64,000 bases of DNA from Euptelea pleiosperma (GCA_035048495.1 CM068553.1:2053259-2117258), one strand, 5' to 3'. Shown: positions 1 through 12,375, counted from the first letter of the stretch. Numbers and translations are program-made. The notes: generated by a model not told the origin, from the sequence alone.

Positions 1-44
1 TCTCTAAATGTCGCGACGCACTTTTTTATGTCTACAGACCCGCA

Positions 45-300
45 CATATGTTTAGCCCACCCCTTGTGAGACCTACTCACCAAATATCAGCCTGATTAAT
101 GATTTCTAGCCGTTGGGCTTGATTTTTTTTCTCTCCCCCTGTAATGGGCTTAAAACTTATCGATAATGAAGCCCATGATGAAAAAAGCTCATATTAATCC
201 AATCAGGCTGATTTTGGGTTTGTATGTCTACTAAGGGTGGACCAAACATTCAAGGGGTCAGTGGGCCCAAAAAAGTGTACCACGTGGCATTTTAGATGGT
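45..300. repeat. Fold-back element, family A (G-box family)
   Basis: Two arms face each other: the left carries CAGCCTGATTAATGATTTC near 91-110, the right carries AATCAGGCTGATTTTGG near 202-218. Outer arms end in 'agcccacc' and 'ggtggacca...'. An intact CCACGTGG lies at 280-287. This is the first of about 15 copies or half copies of this family in the window. Edges are approximate and I saw no target duplication. Confidence 0.55.
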
Positions 301-540
301 ATCCTATCAAACTTTGTACATCACCGGTTCTCTATAGAAATCAGACTTTTAAGAATATGTCAAGAAAAGATCAGAAGTCAAAATCGCCCTTTTAGAGTGC
401 TGAATTGTTTAATATAAAATAAGATCACGATTCAAAGACCCTCGTGATTAAAATAATCAAAATCACACGTTTACAGTTTTTAAGAAGGATCGGGATCAGA
501 TAAGGGGACCAACAAATTAAAAGTGAACCAACAAGTTCAG

Positions 541-733
541 GACAAATCTAGTCTGCAACCATTTGCAGACTTAAAAGTATGCAAACATTGTCAGCCGGTT
601 GGATGTCCCTTGAAAAATGTGTTAATTCAATATTTTTAAAAAAAATATTTTATAAATTAAGGACACGTTTTTCAATGTGGCTGCGATGTTTGCATACTTT
701 TAAGTTTGTAAATAATTGTAGACTAGATTTATC
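541..733. repeat. Fold-back MITE with 'caaatctagtctgc' ends
   Basis: The left arm (about 541-588) and right arm (about 684-733) are inverted copies, sharing 'aatctagtct' ends and 'aaaagtatgcaaacat' inner parts. The centre is AT-rich. A solitary left-arm copy recurs at 32589-32670, so this is a dispersed family. It contains no credible gene. Confidence 0.65.
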
Positions 734-763
734 CACAAGTTCACGTTTGTTGTGGATCCTAAG

Positions 764-942
764 GAGTAAAACTTCTGTCACAACAAATTGTAAATCACGC
801 AATCACAAGCCAATGAGTTCTCGGCACGTACACGAGTGCTTTTGTGCAAGGTACCATGTGCTTTGCTTTGAGGTGTACGTGCCGAGAACTCATTGGCTGT
901 GCTTGTGTGATTTGCAACTTTGTTGTGACAGAAGTTTTACTC
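764..942. mobile_element. Mutator-like MITE with 9-bp target duplication
   Basis: A 179-bp near-perfect inverted repeat with arms of about 70 bp beginning 'gagtaaaacttctgtcac', flanked by identical 9-bp direct repeats 'gatcctaag' at 755-763 and 943-951. A 9-bp duplication is typical of Mutator-superfamily insertions. The loop is about 35 bp. The same termini recur at 31818 and 47960. No transposase is present, so it would depend on a helper in trans. Confidence 0.8.
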
Positions 943-1621
943 GATCCTAAGAATCCAACGGTGGTTTTGCTTTTATAAAAGTGAATGCCAGCTCAGCAAT
1001 ATTAACCACGGTTGGGTTCTCGGGATCCACAGCCGACGCTTTAAAAAAAAAAAACGAAGCATTTTGACCTTTTAGCAATTTAAAAAAAATATACTACATT
1101 GACCTTTTAGCAAATTTTTTATTTTTTGCGGGATAAGCTTAGGGTTAGGTGGACCCCTACCTGACCTTAAAAAGAATCATAGTATGAAAATACACACGCC
1201 CAGTTACGTCCTCAGTGATGATAGCCAAAAGCTAATCACTGAGCCAAAAGATGGTTATTAAACAACGGAGCGGGGAATAATAATACAAGAATTGGGGACA
1301 TTGAAAGAAGCTAAACAATCAGCAGCCCTATTGGTCTCACGAAACACATGATGAACTCGATGTCTCGAACAATCTTCCACATCCGCCCAAAAACTTTGAA
1401 GCCTCCCTCAAGAATGCCCACGGCTCGAGAAGACCTTGAGCTATATAGCCTGCAACTCATGATACACAAGTTTCAGTAAGTATGGAAAAATTTACCAGAC
1501 AATGGGTTTTATGGAAGACGTGTAGTGCAAAGACGGGAGTAGCGTCAATATGGTACTAGCATGGAAAAATTGGTTTAATTTAGTATATGTAAGGCCTAAC
1601 TTGGCGGGAATATATTGAAAT

Positions 1622-1830
1622 CATAATCGAACAAGCCAATGTCGACAAGTCACCAAGCTGATACTTTGAATGAGAGCACGCGTAGCCTAAAACAAATTGG
1701 AAGGTCATTGTCATAGCGCTAAGATGTCGTATGCTCGACCATATCGACAAGTCACCAAGCTGATACTTAGAAATTAGAAATGAGAGCACGCGAGTCATAG
1801 CTCTACGATGTCATATGCCCAATCAAATTG
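1622..1830. repeat. Diverged tandem duplication, about 105-bp period
   Basis: The block 'tcgacaagtcaccaagctga' followed by 'tgagagcacgcg' and a 'tcatagc..ta.gatgtc.tatgc' tail occurs twice, near 1641-1725 and 1742-1820. The copies differ by small indels. No element termini are visible. Confidence 0.6.
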
Positions 1831-2099
1831 ACCATGCCATTGCAGTTCTCCAATGAGAAAGCTACGGATTGAATGGTTACGATCATGATCTAACCATTCA
1901 ATTCCTATCCGCTGGGTGTCTTTCACCAAGTGTGGCAGTCTGGCACACTTGACTTACTCACCACTCCATACAGCTCAATCGATCGCGACCTCTTGGGTTG
2001 AAAACCGCCTTGCCCTGATTCATGACGCCGACAGCCTGGTTCATGGTCAACTATCAACAGAGACTCAAAAATGTTCAATCACCACGATTTTAACCAGAC

Positions 2100-2620
2100 A
2101 TATTGTCTCGTGTACAATTTTGCTGACGGACCACTGTATAAGCCACATGCCACTCCTTTAGAGATCGTTAACTATATGGACGGTTGAACTTTCAAACCTA
2201 TTTTGCCTGATTAATGAATTCTAAGCATTAGAAGATTGGAGTCGTTTTAAAAATAGCTTGATTTTTAACCGTGGAATTGGAACATTATTTACATCTAAAG
2301 CTTTGAATTCTATTTTGGTATATAGTTCTACTTAGGGATGGGCAAGGTGGTCCCACCATAAATGTCGGTGCACGATTCAGATAACATTACTGGGCTCTGA
2401 TTCTCTTGAGTAAATCTTTGATGACGGACCCAATATAAGCCAAGTGGCACACTCTTAAGACGACGGATCCAATATCAGCTTGATGATGATTTCTTGTCGA
2501 CGTTGATTTAGTAACGAAAATATGTTGAATCCAACGGCTAGAATCACTTTTTAAAAAGTGCTAAAATCTAACCTGTGGTGGTGAGTGGGTCCAAAGGGCA
2601 GCGGTGAGTAACAAAAATCG
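2100..2620. repeat. Degenerate fold-back fragments, families A and B
   Basis: Fragments such as 'tgcctgattaatgaatt' (about 2203) and the right end 'ggcagcggtgagtaacaaaa' (about 2597-2616), which is the reverse complement of the family B left end, show old broken copies. The rest of 950-2100 and 2620-2990 shows no gene or clear repeat. Confidence 0.4.
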
Positions 2621-2994
2621 TTAAATCTCACGGCGCCTCATCACTCCATGTGAACACGTTGGGGTTTACTGTCTCCAGCTCATCTCCGTTTCGTTTTTGG
2701 GGTAGACCGGACACTTCTAAGCGATCACCTCAAAGCTTCTGAGCAGAAAAGTTGGAAATCTTTAGATGATCGTGTGGTACTCTCGATATTCCTCAACTAG
2801 TCTTCTTGATTCGTGTGGTGAGTTTCTCCATGACCATCACAACGATGACTTGCATGACCCAACACTGTTAGCAAAGTCAAGAAAATTTAAAAGCTCTGCT
2901 TGTGATAAATTGAGGTGGGGTTACCTCATCCAATTAATTTTGACCGTCACATCCTACTGGTGGGCCATTCAAAGTAGATCCGTCGATGGATCAC

Positions 2995-3240
2995 ATAAGG
3001 AGCCACTTGGCAGACTCATAGGACCACTGACCTTATAAATGTTCGGCCAATCCGTAGAAAATCAGCCTGATTAATGATTTCGAACCTTCGGGTCTGAGTA
3101 CCCCAAATAATGTTACAAACCCACGACTAAAAATCAATGGTTGAAAACGAATCCAATCCAACGGAAAATACAAATTTTTTGATCTGTGAGCCAAACATTC
3201 ATACGAGTCCATTATCTTTAAGCAACGTGGCACACTCTTA
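2995..3240. repeat. Fold-back element, family A
   Basis: The left arm has 'gagccacttggcagactc', then 'aatcagcctgattaatgatt'. The right arm has 'gagccaaacattcatacga' and 'aacgtggcacactc'. The G-box position is mutated. It abuts the next copy at 3226. Confidence 0.55.
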
Positions 3241-3530
3241 GAGATCCATGACCATATGGATGTTTGGCCCAATTTTAGGCGGACCTACATGCCAAAATTC
3301 AGCCTGATTAATGATTCTTAACAGTTAGATTGGAGTCTTCTATAATGGGTTTAGTTTTAACCGTGAGATTCGAGCATTATTTTGAGTGCAAATATTTGAA
3401 GGTTATATAAATCACTAATCAGGCTGATTTCTAGTGTGTGGTCCACCTAAGGATGGTCCAAACATCCATACGGACAGTAGTCTTTAAGAGCACACGTTGC
3501 TTATACTGTGGTCCATCATAAAACTTCTAC
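3226..3530. repeat. Fold-back element, family A, complete
   Basis: Both arms are clear: 'acgtggcacactcttagag' and 'catatggatgtttggccc' on the left, 'aatcactaatcaggctgat' and 'aaacatccatacggacagt' on the right, with the usual AT-rich centre containing a phrase like 'ccgtgagattcgagcattat'. Confidence 0.65.
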
Positions 3531-3727
3531 TTGTGGTCCCATGTCTTGTTCGTGTGCTACAGTCAACGAGTTGCTGACATGTACCCTGTATTTTACGTTC
3601 CACGTGATTGAAGGTATCCAATGCTTCATCATGTGAGACGTGGCATCTCGTGAGTAGTCATGATCGCTTATCCATCGAATACAGTAAAACATACGAATAA
3701 GGGCAATTAAATTGGTATTTTACAAAT

Positions 3728-4110
3728 GGGAAATTCTATTTGCACCCCCACAAATTCCATAAGCACCCCATTTGGGTGCTTTTTGGACGAAAATACCCTT
3801 AGACCAAAAAAAAAAAAAACCCCAACACTCCTCTGTTCGTCCCTCTCTCTCTCTCGGGACGTACTTGTGGTGGTGGCGGCGAGAGTGTCCTCCTTTTTCT
3901 ATTTTGATTTTTTTTTTAAAGGTGAGAGAGAGAGAGAGAGATGGAGAGGGAGAGAGGATGGTGAGAGGTGGAGAGAGTGGTGAGAGAGAGAGAGAGATAG
4001 AGAGGGAGTGACGAAGAGGGTGCTAGATTTTTTTGGTTTAAGGCATTTTCGGTCAAAAAGCACCAAAATGGTGTGCTTATGGAATTTGTGGGATGCAATT
4101 AGAATTTCCC
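3728..4110. repeat. Fold-back MITE with GA/CT-rich centre
   Basis: Arms of about 60-70 bp: the left starts 'gggaaattctatttgcaccc' and continues through 'acaaattccataagcacccc'; the right is its inverse, ending 'attagaatttccc'. The centre (3840-4015) is a (CT)n tract followed by (GA)n tracts, so most of the element could fold. Apparent reading frames here are simple-sequence artefacts. Confidence 0.7.
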
Positions 4111-4250
4111 TGCACAAATACACAAGGAGAAATAAAACTTCCAACTCAAGTGTAATTGTGTAAACAACCTGTCAGTCTAGGCTGTCGCTGCAGATTTCAA
4201 GCATGTGGCAAGTCCACCTGTTCTGCCACACCATCTTTTCTTGGGGCGTG

Positions 4251-4467
4251 GCTTCCATGCGCCAGGGCCACACAGACCAAACAAAACGGCCCTTGTCATG
4301 TGTTACACATCAGTAAAAAAGCAAAAAATCTTGCAAATATCAACACAACTGCAACCCGATTAGTCGGTTACGTCATGGGAGCAATAAATTTTTGCTTTTT
4401 TTGCTGACGTGTCATAACATGAACAGGGCCGTTTTGTTTAGTCTGTGCTGCCCTGGCGCATCGAAGC
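4251..4467. repeat. Fold-back MITE, 'gcttccatgcgccaggg' arms
   Basis: Arms of about 75 bp (4251-4325 and about 4395-4467) are inverse copies with a few mismatches, including the shared stretch 'aaacaaaacggccct'. The spacer is short. Only one copy was seen in the window. Confidence 0.7.
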
Positions 4468-4743
4468 TGTACTCCTTTTCTTGCCCTATTTTATTAAAAG
4501 AAGTCATGGACTATCCACCAGGTCCAATACACTCCGCGGTTTTGTAATGACAAAGGCATGGAATGGGGCAGACCTAGTCCAATTTAGGTATATCCATGCT
4601 CAAATTTGAATTTGACCAAGGATCTATATTCCTTGATCTGAATCCAAACCAAGATCCATATATAGATATGTAAGTCGGATCTATTGTGAATCAAGGTCAA
4701 ATGTCGACGTATCCAAGAACAACCTGAATACCCACAAAATATA

Positions 4744-6062
4744 GGCCCTGCTTGGTTCGCTGCACTTGGGTCCATTTTGCACTTTAGTGCAAATACAATG
4801 AATTGTGTTGCAATCACTTGCGATGTAAGTCACAACTGTTTGGTTCACGCCATGTAAATAGATACAAAAGGAGTTTAGCTGATTGGTTGGTAGTGCATTG
4901 CAAATGAATGTAATTGATTATTTTATTTTTGATTTTACAAAAAAATGCACAATAAATTTACTGTTGTAATATTATTTTTTGATAACGCAGGTGTCCTACA
5001 CACATTGGTGATGGGACTAGTCCTATGGTTGTGTGCGCTTACCCAAGCCTTCCCGAACACATAACACGGTTTACGCAAGGGGGCCGTTTGAAAATTATAA
5101 TTATAATTTTGAAAATTACGCAATGAGGAAGGTTTACCCGTACTAATAATTTGAAAATTTGAATTTCAGTGCCATTTTTTTTTTCGTTTTTCCCGTTATT
5201 TTCCATTTTTGTCCCTGAGCATTAAAATTCATTATGACGGCCCTTATAACTGAAAAAATGATGACGCCCCAAGTCTAGGTATACCGTTATAGCGGTCCCT
5301 TTTAAACCTTGATTATAATTAATATTGTTATTACTTTATTGTCATTGTTGTTGTTATTATTATTATTATTATTATTTTGGAGGGGAAAGCTTGGGGTTAG
5401 GGGACCCCAACCAGCTATATCAAAAAGGGTCCGGGGACAACTGCTTTTAACAATCATTTTGGTGTACCCACATAGAAGATGAGTCAATGGCTGATTTTTG
5501 GCGATGATGATCTCTCACCATATAGATCACCCCCACAAAAAATCAGCACATTCTGAAATTTCTAACCCCCTCAAATGTGGTTTTCAAGTTACTCGGTAAA
5601 AATAGACAGTCCATAACTCTTCAACTTCTAAACCAGTCTATGAATATCAGAGAGATTTGAATTTTTGTGAGGATGATATCTCCTCACCATAGAGATCATC
5701 CTCACCAAAAATCAGCCATTGATTCATCTTCTATGAGGGTATGCCAAATAGTTGTCCCCCGATCTGTCCCTATCAAAAAATAGAAAACTAAACAGAAACA
5801 AAATAAAATAAAAAGATAATAATAAAAAATAATCTCAGTTGTTGTTATTATTATTGTTGTCATTTTTTGGAAAAAAAAATGTTGAGTTAACACAATGCAC
5901 TTACTTGCGTCAGTTTTTGGGCTGCACTTCCTTGCATCTATTTTGTCAAGGAGTCTGCAAGTGCTTGTTAACCACTTGCACAGCAGTCATTTGCACTCCT
6001 CCAACCAATCCCTTTCAATCCCAAAATTGAGGGAAGTGATTTGCTGTGAACCAAGCAGGGCC
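4744..6062. mobile_element. Probable hAT-like non-autonomous element (about 1.3 kb)
   Basis: It starts 'ggccctgcttggttcgctgc' and ends with the inverse 'gctgtgaaccaagcagggcc'. The subterminal regions also match in inverse ('gcactt', 'ttgca' repeats). Such ends are common in plant hAT/PIF-like MITEs. No 8-bp target duplication is visible and no transposase frame survives. A family D element is nested inside at 5425-5773, and the middle also holds family C fragments (about 5160-5310). Confidence 0.5.
5425..5773. repeat. Fold-back element, family D (nested)
   Basis: The arms carry 'gtacccacatagaagatga' and the inverse 'tcatcttctatgagggtat', with inner 'tggctgatttttgg' repeats facing each other twice. 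The related copy at 61040-61395 shows the same order. It sits inside the hAT-like element at 4744-6062. Confidence 0.65.
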
Positions 6063-6119
6063 GTAGTCTATAGTTTATTAGTCCATCTAGAGCTACACCC
6101 ATTTCTTACATCCAGTTCA

Positions 6120-6225
6120 ATAGTTGGAAATCACTAATCAAGTTGGTTTTTGGTCAGTGAGCTAAACATCCATACAATCAATGGTCTCTAAGAGTATGCC
6201 ACGTGGCCCATACTATGGTCGATCA
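6120..6225. repeat. Half copy of family A fold-back element
   Basis: Only the right arm is clear: 'aaatcactaatcaagttgg', 'aaacatccatacaatcaat', then an intact CCACGTGG at 6199-6206. Confidence 0.5.
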
Positions 6226-7114
6226 GTCATCAACGTTGAAGGCCGATTTCCGTCATCAGAAATTTACTTAAAAAAAATGGCTCTTGGGAGAATAATTAAA
6301 AGGGTTGGGCTCATGAGCCCCATTTGTTCTGACCCCCCCTCGGGAGTCAGACCAGGCACCGCTAGAATCCAACAGTGGTAGATAGTGCTGAGCTGGCATT
6401 TATTTTTTTTGCATTAAGTGAAGGCCAGCTCAGCGCTAAATAAAAAGTTGATGGGCTTTAATTGCCCATTTCTATAAGGGGTAATTCTGTCAATTAAAAA
6501 TATTATCAGTTGTTATTGACATTGTGGATTGACTGTGCTTGCCACTTTGTTCACCCTTGAACAAATCTTGGCTCGGGCATCGAGATCATGTTGGGCAATC
6601 CAACCATACATTCGCTATGATGAATATCATCAACAAAAATTATAACCATATAAAAAATTGACCCAAAATAATGATTTAATTGGATAGCCTGAATTTTCAA
6701 ATAAAAAGTCAATTTTTGTTGAGGTAGGAATTTTGTGAAGAGGATAAGTACAGTATGACAACGCAATGTAGGGTTGGATTGTCTAACAACATAATCTCCA
6801 AGTGGGCCCCACCACCGTGTGTGAGAAAGAACTGGATATAAGTACGTAAATTATGGTATACAGAAACCGTATACACACAAATATACGATGACGTACTGTT
6901 TTAAGGAAAGGAGGGAAACGTTGAAATTCACCTTTCTTTATAAAAATGGACGCAAGAGAAAGGAGTTGCAGGTACTGTTAAAAACTAAAATCCTGACAAT
7001 CAGAGACAGACAGGGAGAGAGACAGAAATATTACCAAAGTTGTTAAGGAGATGAGCTGATGAAGATGAGAACAATGACAACCCTTCGATCAACCACAACC
7101 AGGTCAATTCAGAT

Positions 7115-7148
<34 letters not shown>

Positions 7149-9601
7149 GATTTCGTTGAGTTTCTGCTATTTGAAGAATGCGTTTCTGCTATTTGAAGAA
7201 CGGTTTTGGTTTTTTTTAGAGTTGAATTTTTTTATTGGGTGTTTTTATGAGACATTTCTGCAAAAAAATTATTAATCAAGCTAATCACGAAAACCAGAGG
7301 AAGGTCAATGATGTTGTCATCCTGAAGTGGAGGAAAATTTTGATATCCCATTCTTGATCCAATTAGACGGAAAAATATAAAAATAAAGATTTAAAGAAGC
7401 AATCGATCTTCGTGGCTTGTGAATAATCAGATTGGAGAAACTATAAACAATAGTTTTGATTTCGATTCGAAAAATAAAGTTTTCTTCTTTATTCGATTTA
7501 ATTTTTATTGCTTACTGCATTGTTCGATTAAGAGTTGGAGAAATTTAAATTAATCTCATTGCATTTTTTTTTTTCCTACAAGCTTTAATCCATTATTCGA
7601 ACGGGATTCCCGATATGGTTTGAACTTTCTTCTCATGTCATGGTTGTTCATCGGCTCAGTTTTTCAGTAATACTCGATTAACAGGATTACGACCCATTTG
7701 GGTATTTGGGTTATTGGATATCTGGAGTTTTTAGAGTCTGAAGTAGGATGCATTTTTCTCGAGGTCAATCCATCCCAAACTGGTTATTTGAATCTCAATT
7801 TTAGGTGGCAGTTTGATTGATTTGGCAAAGCTAGGTCATTTGGGACCTGATGGTATTTTTAGATCTGCTTATGCCAGAGAATGGCGCATGTAATCAAAGA
7901 AATTTGGGATTTAGCCCGACTATGAACATCTTGTTCTCCTTAATTCCCAGCTCTATCTGCTATTGCAAATGCAGATTCCTTAGCAAAGCAGGGTGTTTTT
8001 AGAGAGACTTTGCATGATGGTTTGTAAAATTTTATTTCTTTTTCACTTTTCTCTCAAATCTAAAAGAAAAAACAAAACTGCTTAGTCAGGCCCTTTTGGT
8101 ATAAAGGGTTTCTGCAATTTCCCTTTGGATCTTATTTTCAGTTCTTTAATTGTGGGACAAGATTTGCTTAGTGTGATTTGATGAAGGGCCCCATTCACAT
8201 GAGACATGTCGGTAAGTCCTAGGAGCTTCTTCTTGGTATTCATCTGTCCTTAGAGAGGGTAACAAGGTCTCCAAATTGTTATCTGAGTTCTTCGAAGGCC
8301 TTTGTTCTGTAATATTTAGGGGGAGAATTGTTTTTGTGTTTTTTCTTCTCAACTCTCAAGTGTGTTGTTCACCAAAAAAAGAAAGGAACAAAAGGAAATT
8401 CAATTCATGGAAAAGAATGGAATTTTGTTTTTAAATAGTATCTGTGTATATGTAAAGGACAGGAGAAAATGGTCTGGAATTGTGTGCCTGATCTGCTTTC
8501 TAGAATTTGCAGTGGTTTTCTGGTAGAACATTATCTTGCAGTCTTGCTCTATAATCTAATTGTTTCACTGCTACTAATAAATGGTGGAATCACTGATGGG
8601 TGTAATTGTAATTGGTAAAGCAAAAGGAAATTGTTTGGAGTCTAAGAAATTATTGATTTTTGGGATGTGGGCATCCAAGGATGGACCAAATGAATAGTGG
8701 GGACCAATGAGTCGGTGAGCTGTCAATTTAATGGCTGCCGGCACAGTGGACGCGAGAACAGTCAACAGTTAACAGCGGCCTTATCTCTATAAAACATGCT
8801 TACACTGTTAGTCACTTCCTTTTTTCTTTTTTACATGTTCTCAATGATAGAATTTTCTGAAGTTGACTGAGACGTCGATGATTGTTTTGTGAATGAGACA
8901 CTAACAGTTGTGGGGTTGAAACTTGAATTATTCTGATTTTTAATAGCACAAAAGCACACTTGGGAGCATGGTTTCAAAATTGGGTCACGAAGGTCAGATC
9001 ATCTGGGGCCGAGGCTGAGTTGACATGGGCTGAGTCTGAGACAATGTGAAAAAATAAGAAGAAAATATGCTGTTTTGGGAGTGTCTCAGTCCAGGGCAAT
9101 CCTGAGTTGACCCGGGCGATCTAATTCGGGATCATCCGAGCTTTAAAAGCCATGCCTGAGTGTCCTCCCTTGCCAAACTCTTAACAGTGAAAGTATATTT
9201 CACATTAATTACAATAAGTAAAAGAACATGTGTCTGTGGTGGAGTGGGATCGCGTTGGCCATAACAGTTAACCTTTTGACTCATCTGTTTATGGGCCAGG
9301 TCTTTGTGTAGGTCACATATCAAAAATCAAGCTAATTGTCATTCTAATCATCCGATTTATCTATTGCTTGAATGGTAGCAGCCCCTGATTGTTGTGGTTC
9401 TATGTATAGCCTATTCAAAAATCATTCTAGTTTTGTGATAAAATGATTTTCTAGAACTTTCAATCAAATTTTTACCATCATGCAATATGTTATTGAAGAT
9501 GTCTCCACATGGTTATTAGCAGGTGCAAATTTGAGAAGGCATTATTAGCATAAAAGTGGTTGGCTGTTCTATAATCTCGTATCCAGGTTATGCTTGTTTT
9601 A
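6225..9601 (+). other. Upstream region of CBL4-like gene; possible untranslated leader and leader intron
   Basis: No coding region is supported. A TATA-like 'ctttataaaaa' lies near 6936, followed by purine/pyrimidine-rich sequence and a (CT)n tract at 7120-7145. The sequence from about 7140 to 9585 reads like a T-rich intron and ends in 'ctcgtatccag' just before the start codon, so a non-coding first exon near 6.95-7.1 kb is possible. This is inference. A short repeat (8966-9155) lies within it. The rest shows nothing recognisable. Confidence 0.3.
8966..9155. repeat. Short element of the 'gagttgac/gtctgagac' type (family F)
   Basis: It begins 'catggtttcaaaattggg' and ends 'gctttaaaagccatg', with inner 'gctgagttgacatggg' and 'cctgagttgacccggg'. 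The layout resembles 17185-17345 in the next gene's first intron. It is weakly fold-back and has no coding content. Confidence 0.45.
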
Positions 9602-12375
9602 ATGGGCTGCGTTTACTCAAAGAAAACAGAAAAACCACCTGGGTTTGAGGAGCCTTCTGTTCTTGCTTCTGAAACCCCTTGTGAGTATACCATCTATTTC
9701 TCTGACTTTTTTGCAATTTTGTGGTTTATCTCTCATCCACTTATTTTCCAATTAGGAAGCTTCATGTTCCAATCATCTTTATAGCTCAGTGTGATTTATG
9801 GGCACACATCAACTTTTGACTTTTATTTATAATAATATCGAGTGTTCTGAGTTCTAACATCATCGATTGGCCATAAGATTGAAACATCGTTCTACATAGA
9901 GGAATACTTGGGTTAGGACATCTGCTCATCTGGCCTTCTTCCCACTTACATAATGCACTTGGAAAGGGTTTAGGAGTCATCATTTTATGCCCCCCCCATC
10001 TAGGAAATCTCTTAGGACAAAAGTTGACCATACAGGTGATCCTCCTCACCATCCAATCTTTAGACTCTAAGTTTGCCATATTTTTTCCGGACTGATTAAA
10101 AGAATGCAATAGACTAGATGGTTGGAATCATCCAATTGGGCCAGTTTTCGCTTAGAAAATATCCTACGTGGGGCCCATCAGATGGTGGGTCTCAAACCCT
10201 CTGCATCTATTCCTCTTCAAGATGTCCTTGATCTCAACCCGAAATTGCTTTCCCAGTTAAGGTTAATGTGCATAAGGTATTTCTATTTTGGATGGTCCAA
10301 TCATTGATCCTGAAAATTTCTATGATAAATGAGGTAGATTTCTAGTATAGTTCCCTATCCATGATTCTGCTATTGTAATGAAATAATATTACTTGAATCC
10401 AGGAGGTCCCCTGGACGGCTAACCTCAGTTGAAATGTGTGTGCTGGTGTAAATTTAGTTGCATCTTCTGGTCATTCATAACTTGCAAAGGTGACATCCGG
10501 AAATCTTAAAAAACTCATTTACTCCTTGGCAGTTACCGTGAGTGAAGTGGAGGCTCTGTATGAGCTATTTAAGAAACTAAGCAGTTCCATAATCAACGAT
10601 GGGCTTATTCACAAGGTATTTCCTCTAGGTTTGCATTCTGAAGCTTGTGAGTATTACTGCACCTGAGAGGTTAAAATAATTCTTCAATGGGTTTTTGGAT
10701 GTATTTCATAAATTGACTGCTGATTGTCTATTTGTTTCCTTGCACAGGAAGAATTCCAGCTTGCACTCTTCAAGAACTGCAATAAACAGAATCTCTTTGC
10801 AGACAGAGTGTGTACTATTGGCTCATTTTTTTCAGACTAATTTTTTTTAAGACAATCGGCTCATTTTTATATATTTTGGTTATACATGTAATTTTCTCAC
10901 TTCTCGACAAATATGAACAGGCTACACTAGATGTTCCATTGGGTTCATATCTATTTATTTTGATTGAGGCGGTACATTGAATAAAAACACAGCATTATCG
11001 AATATGTAGGAATCTGTTAATGTCCCAAAGTCATGTCGCAACTTGGAAGTTCAATTAGGCCATGGACCAGAAGTTCTGGTCAAAGCAAGTTCACTTGGTT
11101 TGAAACAACTGACAGATTTATTTATTTAGTGCCGCGTTCGTTAGGCACTAGTCTGTTATGGCTAGTTGTTGTCTATCAACGATTTGATTATGACATGTTA
11201 TACTTTATTTTCAACAATTTTTGTATGAACTGATGTTATGCACAATGTCTTTGTGGTTTTCCTCTTTCTAATTGCATCCTGTCTTGGCTTTTTTTTTTTG
11301 CAGATATTTGATTTGTTTGATGTCAAGCGCAATGGAGTTATTGAGTTTGGGGAGTTTGTTCGATCGTTGGGCATCTTTCACCCAAATGCTCCCGAAGCAG
11401 ATAAAATAGCGTGTAAGAAATAATTTCGCATGGCATATGAACCTCATATTCATGATTTTCTTTCATATATTCTTGTGGATGGGAAATTCCATTAGTTTCT
11501 AAATGGAATGAAATTGTTTAGAAAGATATTTCCATGTTCCCTGCATTCTACTGAAGCCATTTATAGCTACTAATTTCAAGAAATAATCTTGTGGCAGTTG
11601 CATTTAGGTTGTATGATCTTAGGCAGACCGGCTACATTGAGCGTGAGGAGGTTAGTATTGCGACTTTTTTCCTTTCTTTTCCTATTGCTTTCCATTGCAT
11701 TTAGGTTCTTGCAAAATGCAATTTATGATAATTCTAGCTATTCTGACATACTGTTGTGGATTTCTCATATGTCATTAGTGGTTAACTTAATCCTATTAAG
11801 TTGTGTTATTGAAGAAAAGCATCTCCAACTATTTTAACATCCCAATATGCATGAATCTAATTCTGCGGCATATTTCTTATGATTTTTCTTATTTGACAGT
11901 TGAAGGAGATGGTGTTGGCCCTTCTAAATGAATCAGATCTGATACTTTCAGATGATTTTGTTGAAGCAATTGTGGATAAGGTGCAAAACATTTCTCTCTT
12001 GGTTAACTGCAATTCGCAATCTTTTGGTCTGGCTGTTCATATTTCCTTTTCTTTCTACAGACATTCATTGAGGCGGATTCAAAAGGTGATGGAAGGATTG
12101 ATCCAGAAGAATGGAAGGAATTTGTAGCACAGAATCCATCTTTGATAAAGAACATGACTCTTCCATACTTAAAGTGGGTCCTAAGTTCTATGTTCAATTC
12201 CTTTACTGGCTTGGTGCATCTGCTACGTGCTTAAGGTGTATTGTGCGTCTGGTCATGTGTTATTGGATTTCTGAGTTACTTGCAATGTTGGATGTCATTC
12301 TTCAGGGACATAACTATGACATTTCCCAGCTTTGTGTTGAACTCTGAAGTCGAAGAGGAAGAAATGGTGGCCTAA
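9602..12375 (+). CDS. CBL4: Calcineurin B-like calcium sensor, CBL4/SOS3 type
   Basis: Eight exons: 9602-9680, 10533-10615, 10748-10807, 11304-11412, 11598-11650, 11900-11980, 12061-12173, 12306-12375. All introns are GT..AG and in phase, giving 215 residues. CBL proteins bind calcium and recruit CIPK kinases; the CBL4/SOS3 branch acts at the plasma membrane in sodium tolerance. The N-terminus MGCVYSKK fits myristoylation at Gly2 and acylation at Cys3. EF-hands: a degenerate first hand (about 43-55), the second with loop D80..E91, the third D117..E128 (Arg at position 3, non-canonical), and the canonical fourth D161..E172. The FPSF motif (199-202), with the CIPK-phosphorylated Ser201, ends the core. 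The start is at Met5 of an upstream-extended frame (ATG at 9590) because MGC is the family start. The family is firm; CBL4 rather than CBL5/CBL8 is my reading of [11 protein letters not shown] and the C-terminus. Confidence 0.93.

Noticed and set aside
579..950. A 123-codon frame at the left end
   Set aside because: It runs through two fold-back elements (541-733 and 764-942) and has no protein-like composition.
3726..4144. Several serine/arginine-rich short frames
   Set aside because: Translations of CT/GA simple repeats in the centre of a fold-back element.
9786..10109. A 107-codon minus-strand frame in intron 1 of the CBL gene
   Set aside because: It lies entirely in an intron, has no domain, and the sequence resembles intergenic repeat text with 'gggcccatcagatgg'.
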